Of a stretch of DNA of 64,000 nucleotides, positions 52,346 through 60,086 are shown in pieces; the first letter of the stretch is position 1; each line of letters starts with the position of its first letter. The stretch is from NCBI GenBank assembly GCA_963771905.1, contig CAVYVI010000008.1:96214-160213 (forward strand), read 5' to 3'. The notes under the pieces were generated by a model. That model was given only the letters and a program-made list of their open reading frames with translations. It was not told the DNA's origin and made no database searches. Source of the DNA: Palsa-147 sp963771905. GTDB taxonomy: Bacteria > Acidobacteriota > Terriglobia > Acidiferrales > UBA7541. Position numbers and translations under genes: made by a program.

Positions 52346-53127
52346 ATGATTTATTCAATCCAGAGTTATTTGGAGAACTATTTCAATCGCTGCGGTCTTG
52401 CTGACCCCGACCAATATGCGGTTAGCGTGGCCAAGCTCTACGATTACCAACGTCAGGGCAAGACTGTCCCTGCTTTTCTCTCTGCAATGAAGCGAATTCG
52501 GACGGTCTTCTACAAGCAGAACCGGCGTACCCAACGACCGGCGTTTGAGCGGAAGATTTTGACTCTCCTCGATAGCAAGTTTAAAAAAAAAGAGTCCTGT
52601 TCATCTCAGAGGCAATCGCCGAAAAAGTTGAGGCTTCTGGCAATCGCCTAGTACGACTGCGGCGGATTACCATCCGTAGGTTTCTTGAAGGATTTAAGAA
52701 GACTATCGAAGCCGAAGGGGTCAATTCTTTCTGGGAATCAAGGTCAAAGGGAAAGCTAAGAAGCCGCGCCGAGAAACTCGCACAGGAAATGCTTGGTGTG
52801 TTCGCCAGCGCGAAGCTCGAAAGACGTGGTGCTGCGATTCGTGAGCCCGTTGTGGGTACAGGATTCGTGGATGTTCTCGTGACATTTTCCTCGGGATTGA
52901 TTCACGTGGTTGAGTTGAAAATGCTAAAAGACAACCGAGTACCAGGACCAACGCAGCTAGCGACCTACATGAAACACAAAAATCGAACCGAGGGTTGGTT
53001 GGTCCTTTTCGACGCTCGCAAGTGGGGTGGAAAGAAGCCCGTTCCACCGACAATTAAACGAGGGTCCGATACTATACGAACGATACTTATAGACGTGAAT
53101 CCGGTGCCTCCGAGCAAGCTGCCGTAA
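52346..53127 (+). CDS. PD-(D/E)XK-like nuclease split by a frameshift at an A9 run
   Basis: The first frame (52346-52651) gives 80 coherent residues up to a run of nine A at 52583-52591; it then reads nonsense to an early stop. In the minus-one frame from the same run the coding continues without break (KRVLFISEAIAEKVEAS onward) to 53127. The second half carries the nuclease signature AEKLAQEM, then GTGFVDVLV and HVVELKML, that is E, D and ExK of PD-(D/E)XK enzymes. One inserted base or a minus-one slip restores a product of about 260 residues. Sequencing error, slippage and true decay are all possible. Confidence 0.6.
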
Positions 53128-53189
53128 GTCTCGTGACCGGAGGTCGTCTCCGCCGAGGCAACCGAAAATATTCGAAAAGTGAGGTCTCC

Positions 53190-53423
53190 ATGCCACGTGG
53201 CGAGAATACCGAAAGACTACTGCGTGACTTGATTGACAAAATCGACGTGCTCACAAAAGTCGTGAGTATACAAGTCGCATCCGATAAGAGCACAACAGAA
53301 CGGGCAAGAGTTTTGAAAATGGCCGGACTCGACAATCAGAGCATCGCCGATATCCTGAATACGTCGCCGGCCACAATTCGAACCCTAACCTCGAATTTAC
53401 GCGGACGCAGGAGGCAAGGGTGA
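53190..53423 (+). CDS. Small helix-turn-helix-like protein 4, arginine-rich tail
   Basis: A 77-residue protein with a helical N-terminal part (NTERLLRDLIDKIDVLTKVV) and the same sigma-region-4-like helix-turn-helix as protein 3 (AGLDNQSIADILNTSPATIRTLTSNL), ending in RGRRRQG. GAGG is found five bases before the ATG. The stop overlaps the next GTG start as GTGA, so it is coupled to the following gene. Confidence 0.62.
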   Translation: MPRGENTERLLRDLIDKIDVLTKVVSIQVASDKSTTERARVLKMAGLDNQSIADILNTSPATIRTLTSNLRGRRRQG

Positions 53424-53623
53424 AACAAGAGACAGGGAATCGTACGGAAAAAATACTGGCCTTGCTCCTTTTGCAGAGTATGAAGGGCGCTACGCAAGCA
53501 GAGAAAGCCGTACAGTTGAGCGTCGCCGGATTCACGGCTGTTGAAATCGCCGACCTGTTAGAGACAAATGCGGCGGTAATCCACCAACATCTATACGCAA
53601 TGAGAAAGAAAAAGAAGAAATAA
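53420..53623 (+). CDS. Small helix-turn-helix-like protein 5, lysine-rich tail
   Basis: A 67-residue protein with a short helix (RTEKILALLLLQSM) then the same helix-turn-helix (VAGFTAVEIADLLETNAAVIHQHLYAM) and a tail of KKKKK. It starts with GTG overlapping the previous stop, and its stop lies two bases before the HEPN gene start. The coupling suggests that this small protein and the HEPN protein are made together, possibly as regulator or antitoxin and toxin. Confidence 0.62.
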   Translation: MKQETGNRTEKILALLLLQSMKGATQAEKAVQLSVAGFTAVEIADLLETNAAVIHQHLYAMRKKKKK

Positions 53624-53625
53624 CT

Positions 53626-54141
53626 GTGCCCCTTGTACGAGATTTTCGCAACGTGTCCTTCAGGCTCGATCGTATTGACAGATGCGGTCGGCACGTGGGG
53701 TCGAAGCTCTATTGGAAACTCTACGCAATTGAGAATACTTTCCGGGTCGTAGTCAATTCAGTGCTTACCCTACAGCTAGGAGCCAATTGGTGGACCGTTG
53801 CTGTGGACCCAGCCGTTGTATCGAAAGCATCTCGCTTTCGTACCCACTACGCGGCAAGGCCGAGAAATGCTAACCCCGGTATTGCCGACATTCATCTTAT
53901 TTTCCTCAGTGACCTCACCGACATTCTTCGTACCAACAGTCACCAGTTCCTCCCCGTGGTTAGTGATACCAACAACTGGATTGCCGCACTGGAAGCCATC
54001 CGCGTTCCGCGAAATCTTGTCGGTCATATGAATTTCCCGAATGCGTTTGATAAAGGCGCGATTGATTCGGCCTATGCGCAGCTCCCTTCCCTGATAAACC
54101 AACTGACGACGAATGGCGTCCCAATTGTGATTCCTAGGTGA
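53626..54141 (+). CDS. Swt1-like HEPN-domain protein (putative RNase)
   Basis: The 171-residue protein matches the Swt1-like HEPN pattern: LYWKLYAIENTFRVVVNSVL and LGANWWTVAV near the N-terminus and a late R-x4-H, R129 to H134 (RNLVGH), the HEPN ribonuclease motif. HEPN proteins with this motif cut RNA and often act as toxins in abortive-infection and toxin-antitoxin systems. It starts two bases after small HTH protein 5. No signal peptide. It is the last gene of the operon and the most likely effector. Confidence 0.72.
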   Translation: MPLVRDFRNVSFRLDRIDRCGRHVGSKLYWKLYAIENTFRVVVNSVLTLQLGANWWTVAVDPAVVSKASRFRTHYAARPRNANPGIADIHLIFLSDLTDILRTNSHQFLPVVSDTNNWIAALEAIRVPRNLVGHMNFPNAFDKGAIDSAYAQLPSLINQLTTNGVPIVIPR

Positions 54142-54454
54142 GCAGCGATAGAGGCTCTCAGAGTTTCTTTCTGAACTTTCCTGATTGGTTGCGACGACCT
54201 TCCAGAAGACGCGAATTGTGCCTGCGGTGAGTACATGCAATGGATTCATTTCTAAAGTACATACAGACACTCCCGTAAGGTTGCGAGTTCCGGCTCGAGA
54301 TCGATACTTCGTACCTGCTCTTCAATGCGCCCTCAAATTCTACATCTTTACACATAGCGGCTTGCGCTAGCACACAGTCGCGCCAGGTGAATGACGACCT
54401 GTCACGCCCGTTGCCATCCGCTCCAGCCGCAAATACTAGACCGCTTCGCTCTAT

Positions 54455-54530
54455 GTCCTTTCAGTGAGTCCGTTGCGATTTGGTTCCCCTCTCTGGTTGA
54501 GGGAACCAACTCTCAACTCACCGAAAGGAC
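54455..54530 (+). promoter_or_regulatory. Long structured leader sequestering the ribosome binding site of ardC
   Basis: GTCCTTTCAGTGAGT (54455-54469) and ACTCACCGAAAGGAC (54516-54530) pair over 14 of 15 positions. Nested inside, TTGGTTCCC (54480-54488) and GGGAACCAA (54501-54509) pair perfectly. The outer right arm contains AAGGA, the ribosome binding site of the ATG at 54538, so the folded RNA should block translation unless opened. Confidence 0.72.
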
Positions 54531-54537
54531 AAAGAAA

Positions 54538-55359
54538 ATGAATTCAGAAAACATCAAGAAAGTTACCAATCAAGTCATCAAGCAGCTCATCACCGCGCTC
54601 AACGAGGGCCGGAGCGAAACGCTGACGCAGTACCTTGCGGCAATTGGCCGGTTCCACCGCTACAGTCTCCGAAACGTGATGCTCATCGCATCACAAAAGC
54701 CGACCGCAACGCACGTGGCAGGCTTTCACGCTTGGCACAAACTCGGGCGATTCGTGAAGAAGGGCGAGAAAGGCATCATGATTCTTGCCCCGATCATTCG
54801 GAAGAAAGTCGAGAACAAAGGCGCGGCGGAGGCGGACGACTCCTCGACGGCTGTTGGATTCCGCGCGGCCTACGTGTTCGATATCGCGCAAACGGACGGC
54901 CAGCCGTTGCCGGAGATCGGCAGAGTCAACGGCGACCCGCGCGAGTATCGCGAGCGGCTTGCGAAATTCGTTGCCGACCAGAGCATCGCACTCGAATACT
55001 CGGACGAGATCGCTCCGGCACGCGGTACTTCGGCAGGCGGCAAGATCACGTTGCTGCCCGGCCAGTCTGCGGCTGAGGAATTTGCCACGCTGTCTCACGA
55101 AGTCGCGCACGAGCTTATGCATCGAGACGAGCGCCGCAGCAGCACAACGAAGCGCATCCGCGAGACCGAAGCCGAGGCCGTAGCATTCGTCGTGTGCAGC
55201 TCAATCGGCCTCGAAACCGGCTCTGCCGCGCAAGACTACATCGGTCTCTACGGCGGCGATTTGAAGCTCCTCGGCGAGAGCCTCGAATACGTACAGCGAG
55301 CTGCAACCCAAATCCTCAATGCTATCGGCGCGGATGGAATATCCGCGCCGCCCGCCTAA
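54538..55359 (+). CDS. ardC: ArdC-like antirestriction protein
   Basis: The 273-residue protein has the ArdC N-terminal domain (single-stranded-DNA-binding type: YLAAIGRFHRYSLRNVMLI, GFHAWHKLGRFVKKGEKGIMI) and a C-terminal metallopeptidase-like domain with HEVAH, H187-E188-x2-H191. ArdC proteins protect incoming DNA from restriction in conjugation and phage transfer. The GC content and codon use are higher than in the small-HTH operon next to it. It starts after a hairpin that hides its ribosome binding site. A frame to 54391 runs through the hairpin and was rejected. Confidence 0.85.
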   Translation: MNSENIKKVTNQVIKQLITALNEGRSETLTQYLAAIGRFHRYSLRNVMLIASQKPTATHVAGFHAWHKLGRFVKKGEKGIMILAPIIRKKVENKGAAEADDSSTAVGFRAAYVFDIAQTDGQPLPEIGRVNGDPREYRERLAKFVADQSIALEYSDEIAPARGTSAGGKITLLPGQSAAEEFATLSHEVAHELMHRDERRSSTTKRIRETEAEAVAFVVCSSIGLETGSAAQDYIGLYGGDLKLLGESLEYVQRAATQILNAIGADGISAPPA

Positions 55360-55434
55360 TCGTGGCGGATCGCTTGATATATCGGCTAAAATCACGAAGC
55401 GACCTGGGACACATTACGAACGCCAACAGACACA

Positions 55435-56604
55435 ATGACACTCTTTGACCCTGATGCTGAAAGCATTGGTTTGCGCGCAATGCACTACGCCGAACCAATT
55501 TTCGATTATTACAACCGAAGCACCCGCGCGAGTGTGATTCGGATCAGAGAACTTCTCGAAGATTGGTTTGCGGCGTACCCCAACGAGGGAAGCGAGGACC
55601 TCCGTCAGAGATTCCGCTCACCGATTGCTGGACAACATCGGGGAGCGTTTTTTGAACTTTACCTACATCGCCTGGTGACACGAGTGGGTTACGTCGTCGA
55701 GATTCACCCCGAAATTGAAGATGAAGATACGCATCCCGACTTCGAGCTCCTCAAAAACGGAACGAGGCAGTTTTATCTTGAAGCAACAATCACGGCTGAT
55801 TCGAAGGAGAAAATCGTGCAACAGCAGCGAGCCGATCAAGTTTATGACGCCTTGAATCGGCTGCGCTCGCCGGATTTTTTTCTCACCATTCAGGTACGCG
55901 GCGCGCCTGCAACTCCGCCTCCGGGTGCTCGTTTGCGCTCTCGACTTGAGCGTTGGCTCGAAGGTATGAACTGGGACGAAATCGCGCAACTTTGCGAAAG
56001 GGGTGGCTTCGACGCCCTGCCTACATTTCCATGGGAACACGATGGCTGGAGTTTGCTAATTCAGCCCTGGCCAAAGGCACCCGAGCAGCGAGGTTCGCAA
56101 GACATCCGGCCTGTCGCACTCACGATGCCGACGACGGTTCGCCAGCTTACATTAAACGAGGACATAAGGAACGCAGTTGAGGTTAAGAACAAATATGGAG
56201 AACTTGAAGTTCCTCTTGTTGTAGCTATCAACGTAACAGACGAATTTCGCCCCGACAAAACTGACGTGATGAATGGGCTTCTCGGCCAGGAAACCGTGAT
56301 CTTCGGTCCTGGCCCCGCAAGACCAGGTCCCCGAAATCCTGACGGCGCGTGGTATGGACCAAGAGGCGCGCGCAACACAACCGTAAGCGCTGTTCTCGTT
56401 TTTCCGGGACTCACTGCGTGGAATATGGGACAGACGATTCCCTGGCTAGTTCATAATCCGTGGGCGCGCGTTGGGCTGCCCAGCGATGCGCTCCCTTTTC
56501 CTCAATACGTCGCAAATCATGAAGACCACACGATGGTCGACAAAGCGGGTGTACTGCCCTATTCCTTCCTTCATCTTCCGCAACCATGGCCCCCTGAAGA
56601 CTAA
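55435..56604 (+). CDS. PD-(D/E)XK-like nuclease-domain protein of unknown system
   Basis: The 389-residue protein carries a nuclease-like core at about residues 60-125: AFFELYLHRLVTRVGYVVEIHP gives E74, THPDFELL gives D102, and FYLEATIT gives E116 with Thr where the Lys would be (ExT). The rest (about 125-389) is a mixed domain with many Pro and Trp, without known similarity. No methylase partner is next to it. It may be a stand-alone restriction-like or defence enzyme. A gap of 350 bases follows with no convincing gene. Confidence 0.6.
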   Translation: MTLFDPDAESIGLRAMHYAEPIFDYYNRSTRASVIRIRELLEDWFAAYPNEGSEDLRQRFRSPIAGQHRGAFFELYLHRLVTRVGYVVEIHPEIEDEDTHPDFELLKNGTRQFYLEATITADSKEKIVQQQRADQVYDALNRLRSPDFFLTIQVRGAPATPPPGARLRSRLERWLEGMNWDEIAQLCERGGFDALPTFPWEHDGWSLLIQPWPKAPEQRGSQDIRPVALTMPTTVRQLTLNEDIRNAVEVKNKYGELEVPLVVAINVTDEFRPDKTDVMNGLLGQETVIFGPGPARPGPRNPDGAWYGPRGARNTTVSAVLVFPGLTAWNMGQTIPWLVHNPWARVGLPSDALPFPQYVANHEDHTMVDKAGVLPYSFLHLPQPWPPED

Positions 56605-56951
56605 GCCGTCGCAATAGCGTCGCTTGGCCTCAAACCTCAGCCTATTTAACTGACGCGGTACATTTTTCTTTTCTGCCGCGCTGTTCCTCGGGCATGTCTT
56701 CGGGGCAATTCCTGTGCCCGGCAGCGCAGATTCTATTCGCAAACTGAATCGCGGCGAGAAAGAGACGGAGGCACTCCCTCCCCACTCCGACGCGCCGCAC
56801 GACTCGCAGCCCGCCGCTGCGCAGGATACCCCGTTCTAGCGGCCTACGCATGACCGGGGCTTCGTACAGCGTCGAGGCCCCGGATTTCCTTCTTTGCTGG
56901 AAATCAAACCGGGCGCAGAAGACAATGAATTGACCTTACTTGGAGAACTGC

Positions 56952-57596
56952 ATGACTACGGTCAAAAGGCTGGAACAATTCTTCGAGCGTGACCCGACGA
57001 ATGAGTTTTTCTCGGCCCTCACGCTCGAACATCTGTATGAATTCGTTTCGCAATATTGCACCCTGCACGAGGGCGTCCCGGAGGATATTCGCGACTACTT
57101 TCACGTGGTCGTCACGCTCTATCTCTACGGCTGGCTTTACTACCCCTTCTACACCTTGGCGTCCGAGCGCAGCTTCTTTGCTGTCGAAATGGCGCTCAGG
57201 AAGCGTCTTCCGCCCCGGCAATTGGACAAGAAAGGCCGAGACCGAAGGAGCCTTGGAGATTTGTTAAGGGAAGCTAAAGACGCTGGACTATTGCGCGACG
57301 AGGGGTTTCCAAGCCTCGGAAATCGGCGCGCGAATGCGGAGGAACTGAACGAGCACATGGCGGAAATTCTCGGTCGAGAGCCAGATCGTCAGCCGGAAGT
57401 TCCTTATGTGGACGTGCTGATTGGGACCTCCCCTTGGCTCAGGAACCACTTCGCCCACCCAAACATGCAAACCATACTGACTCCTGGCCAAGCTCTCGAC
57501 GGCCTGATTCTGGCAGCCGAGATCATCAATCAACTTTGGCCTATACCACGTCCGGTGTCGTCCGACGAGGGCGACTCCCCACCAGCGCGTGCATAA
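56952..57596 (+). CDS. HEPN-like helical protein with RNHFAH motif
   Basis: The 214-residue protein is all-helical in appearance and carries R164-N-H-F-A-H169 in SPWLRNHFAHPNMQTI, an R-x4-H HEPN ribonuclease motif. Upstream helices (EDIRDYFHVVVTLYLYGWLYYPFY and FAVEMALRKRL) look like a helical bundle. The ATG at 56952 has GGAG six bases upstream; TTG at 56940 is the alternative. It lies between the nuclease-like gene and the restriction-modification locus, 260 bases before the latter. A toxin or RNA-cutting effector is likely, though the antidote is not seen. Confidence 0.58.
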   Translation: MTTVKRLEQFFERDPTNEFFSALTLEHLYEFVSQYCTLHEGVPEDIRDYFHVVVTLYLYGWLYYPFYTLASERSFFAVEMALRKRLPPRQLDKKGRDRRSLGDLLREAKDAGLLRDEGFPSLGNRRANAEELNEHMAEILGREPDRQPEVPYVDVLIGTSPWLRNHFAHPNMQTILTPGQALDGLILAAEIINQLWPIPRPVSSDEGDSPPARA

Positions 57597-57856
57597 CCGA
57601 GACCCATCGGACCGAGCCGAACATGAGCAATTCCATGGTTAGCGAAATGAGACGGAGTCGCTACAACTCGTAGCCATCCGCATCCTTCTCGGAATACAAT
57701 CTGCGACGAATACCTGAGAGGTAAAGGCCAGATGGCGCGAGGAAAACAGAAGAACGAGACTGTGCGCTCGACGCGTAGTTTATTGAATGCTCGCGTCAGG
57801 GGTAAATGAGGACCAAAGTTAACAAGTTGTGGAGATTCTGAACGTATAGGACATCA

Positions 57857-58549
57857 ATGCAAGCTGCGCAGGTCAGAACAAAAAAAAGAGTCTCGGATCA
57901 TGGCGAGGTGTTGACGGGGCAGCGCGAGGTCAACGCCATGCTTGATCTAGTGAAGCAGGAAACAGAGCGGATCGACTCCCGTTTCCTCGAACCTGCTTGC
58001 GGCGACGGTAACTTCCTGACCGTAATTCTGGAACGCAAATTGGCCATTGTGGAAAAACGCTACGGCAAGTCACAACTGGACTTTGAGCGGTACGCCGTCC
58101 TAGCCGTCTCCTCCATCTACGGCATTGATATTCTGCCTGACAATGTCCGCGATTGCCGACGAAGGCTCTTTGAGATATTCGACTTCAGCTACGCGCATCT
58201 GTTCAAGGCCGCCGCGAAGGACAAGTGCCGCGAGGCGGTGCGGTTCATTCTCGAACGGAACATCATTTGGGGCGACGCCCTGACGCTCAGGACAGTAGGT
58301 GAGAAGCCGGGCCATATCGTCTTTTCGGAATGGTCGCCGATCAACGGGAGCATGCTGAAGAGGAGGGACTTCACGTTTAGGGAATTGCTTCGCCATGAGG
58401 AGGCCATGCAAGCGCCTTTGTTCCCTGGTTTGGACACAGAGGAGCAGTTGCCTCTCTTCTCCGATCTTGGTGAGCACGTGTTTATCCCCACTCCGGTACG
58501 GGAATATGCCCCGATCCATTTCTTGGAGATCGCCCGTGTCGGAGAATAA
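57857..58549 (+). CDS. Adenine-methyltransferase-fold protein without NPPY motif
   Basis: A 230-residue protein with FLEPACGDGNFL (SAM-binding motif I, about residues 43-54) and an acidic second motif (SSIYGIDILPDNVRDCRRR), the fold of N6-adenine DNA methyltransferases. The NPPY catalytic motif is absent. The C-terminal part is Leu/Pro-rich. Its last 14 bases overlap the start of the complete methyltransferase gene, so the two are coupled. It may be a non-catalytic partner subunit, or a split M domain of one enzyme. Confidence 0.62.
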   Translation: MQAAQVRTKKRVSDHGEVLTGQREVNAMLDLVKQETERIDSRFLEPACGDGNFLTVILERKLAIVEKRYGKSQLDFERYAVLAVSSIYGIDILPDNVRDCRRRLFEIFDFSYAHLFKAAAKDKCREAVRFILERNIIWGDALTLRTVGEKPGHIVFSEWSPINGSMLKRRDFTFRELLRHEEAMQAPLFPGLDTEEQLPLFSDLGEHVFIPTPVREYAPIHFLEIARVGE

Positions 58550-60086
58550 CTACAACCCCGACGTCTTAAGCTGCATAGCGAATCTGAGCAGCGACGAGGT
58601 CTTCACGCCGCCGCAACTGGTAAACCAAATTCTTGACGTGCTCCCTGAAGACCTCTGGAGCGACAAGAAAACCACCTTCCTTGATCCGGGCTGTAAGTCA
58701 GGCGTGTTCCTCCGAGAAATCGTTAAGCGCCTCGACAAAGGACTAGAGAAGTACATTGCAAATCGCCAGAAGCGGCTGGACCACATCTTCAAGAATCAAG
58801 TATTTGGCTTCGCCATCACGGAGTTGACCGCCCTGCTTTCGCGTCGGTCCGTGTACTGCTCCAAAACAGCTAATGGAAAGTATTCCGTATGCGAAGGTTT
58901 CGACAACCCGAACGGCAATATCCATTTCGTGCGCGTTAATCATGAATGGAAAAACGGCCAATGCCTCTTCTGCGGGGCCAGTCAGGCTGAGTATGATCGC
59001 GAAAAAGAACTGGAGACGCACGCCTACGAATTCATTCACACCGAAAAGCCAGAGGAGATATTCAAAATGAAATTCGACGTTATTGTCGGCAATCCGCCGT
59101 ATCAACTCGACACGGGTGGCTTCGGGAGACAGGCGAAGCCGATCTACCAACTTTTTGTTCAACAGGCCAAGAAGCTGAATCCTCGATTTCTCACGATGAT
59201 CATTCCGTCGCGATGGTTCGCTGGCGGTATGGGGCTAGATGAGTTCCGCGAGTCAATGCTCAGTGATAACCGGCTACGCTCAATTGACGATTATCTCCGC
59301 GCATCGGACGCCTTTCCAGGAGTGGGACTTAAGGGCGGCATATGCTACTTCCTCTGGGATCGCGACAATCCTGGGCGCTGCCAAGTCACCACTCACTTCA
59401 AGGACTGGCCTATCTCGACCGTCAGCCGTCCGCTTCTTGAAAAGGGCGCTGACGTGTTCATCCGTTTCAACCAAGGCCTGACTATCCTTAAGAAGGTCGT
59501 TGCGGTCGAAATGGGTAGTAGCGAGTCTCTCGACCTTCCGGAAGCTAAGAAATTCATGAACCTGGTCAGTTCGATTGGCGCATTTGGGCTTGACAGCACC
59601 TTCAGGGGCAAAGAGCAGAAGTCAGAAAATGACCTCAAAGTCTACAGGAATGGGGGGCTGGGGTATATTGCAAGATCGAAAATTACGAAGGAACGATCCG
59701 TCTTCGACAAGTGGAAAGTCTTCGTTGGTCGCGCTGCTCCCGGCACCGGGAACAAAGACACCTATCCGCACAAAATCATCAGCACACCGTTCATCGGCGA
59801 GCCCGGAAGCATTTCGTCATGGACATATATGTATATCGGCCCCTTCGACTCCAAGAATCAGGCTGAAAGCGTGCTGTCCTACCTAGCCTGTCGGCTAACA
59901 CGATTTTTGATTCTTCTGCATAAGCCATCCCAAGACACAACGCGAAAGGTCTACACCTTCGTGCCAACCCAGAAGTGGACGAAGCGGTGGACGGACGAGG
60001 ACCTCTACGCGAAATATGGCATCTCTGCTAGCGAGATCGCGTTCATCGAAAAGGTTGTCCGCCCGATGGAAGAAGAAAATGGGTAA
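58536..60086 (+). CDS. N6-adenine DNA methyltransferase (Eco57I-like)
   Basis: The 516-residue protein has motif I LDPGCKSGVFL (about residues 49-59) and the catalytic N186-P-P-Y189 in VIVGNPPYQ, followed by a target-recognition-like C-terminal half. It should methylate adenine within the recognition site and protect the host DNA. The GTG at 58536 has GGAG eight bases upstream and overlaps the previous gene by 14 bases. Its stop overlaps the helicase gene by eight bases. Together they look like a modification-plus-restriction unit. Confidence 0.82.
   Translation: MSENNYNPDVLSCIANLSSDEVFTPPQLVNQILDVLPEDLWSDKKTTFLDPGCKSGVFLREIVKRLDKGLEKYIANRQKRLDHIFKNQVFGFAITELTALLSRRSVYCSKTANGKYSVCEGFDNPNGNIHFVRVNHEWKNGQCLFCGASQAEYDREKELETHAYEFIHTEKPEEIFKMKFDVIVGNPPYQLDTGGFGRQAKPIYQLFVQQAKKLNPRFLTMIIPSRWFAGGMGLDEFRESMLSDNRLRSIDDYLRASDAFPGVGLKGGICYFLWDRDNPGRCQVTTHFKDWPISTVSRPLLEKGADVFIRFNQGLTILKKVVAVEMGSSESLDLPEAKKFMNLVSSIGAFGLDSTFRGKEQKSENDLKVYRNGGLGYIARSKITKERSVFDKWKVFVGRAAPGTGNKDTYPHKIISTPFIGEPGSISSWTYMYIGPFDSKNQAESVLSYLACRLTRFLILLHKPSQDTTRKVYTFVPTQKWTKRWTDEDLYAKYGISASEIAFIEKVVRPMEEENG

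Noticed and set aside
56642..56851. 69-codon minus-strand frame with three Cys residues
   Set aside because: No ribosome binding site, no domain, not in an operon; the 350-base spacer 56605-56951 has no supported gene.
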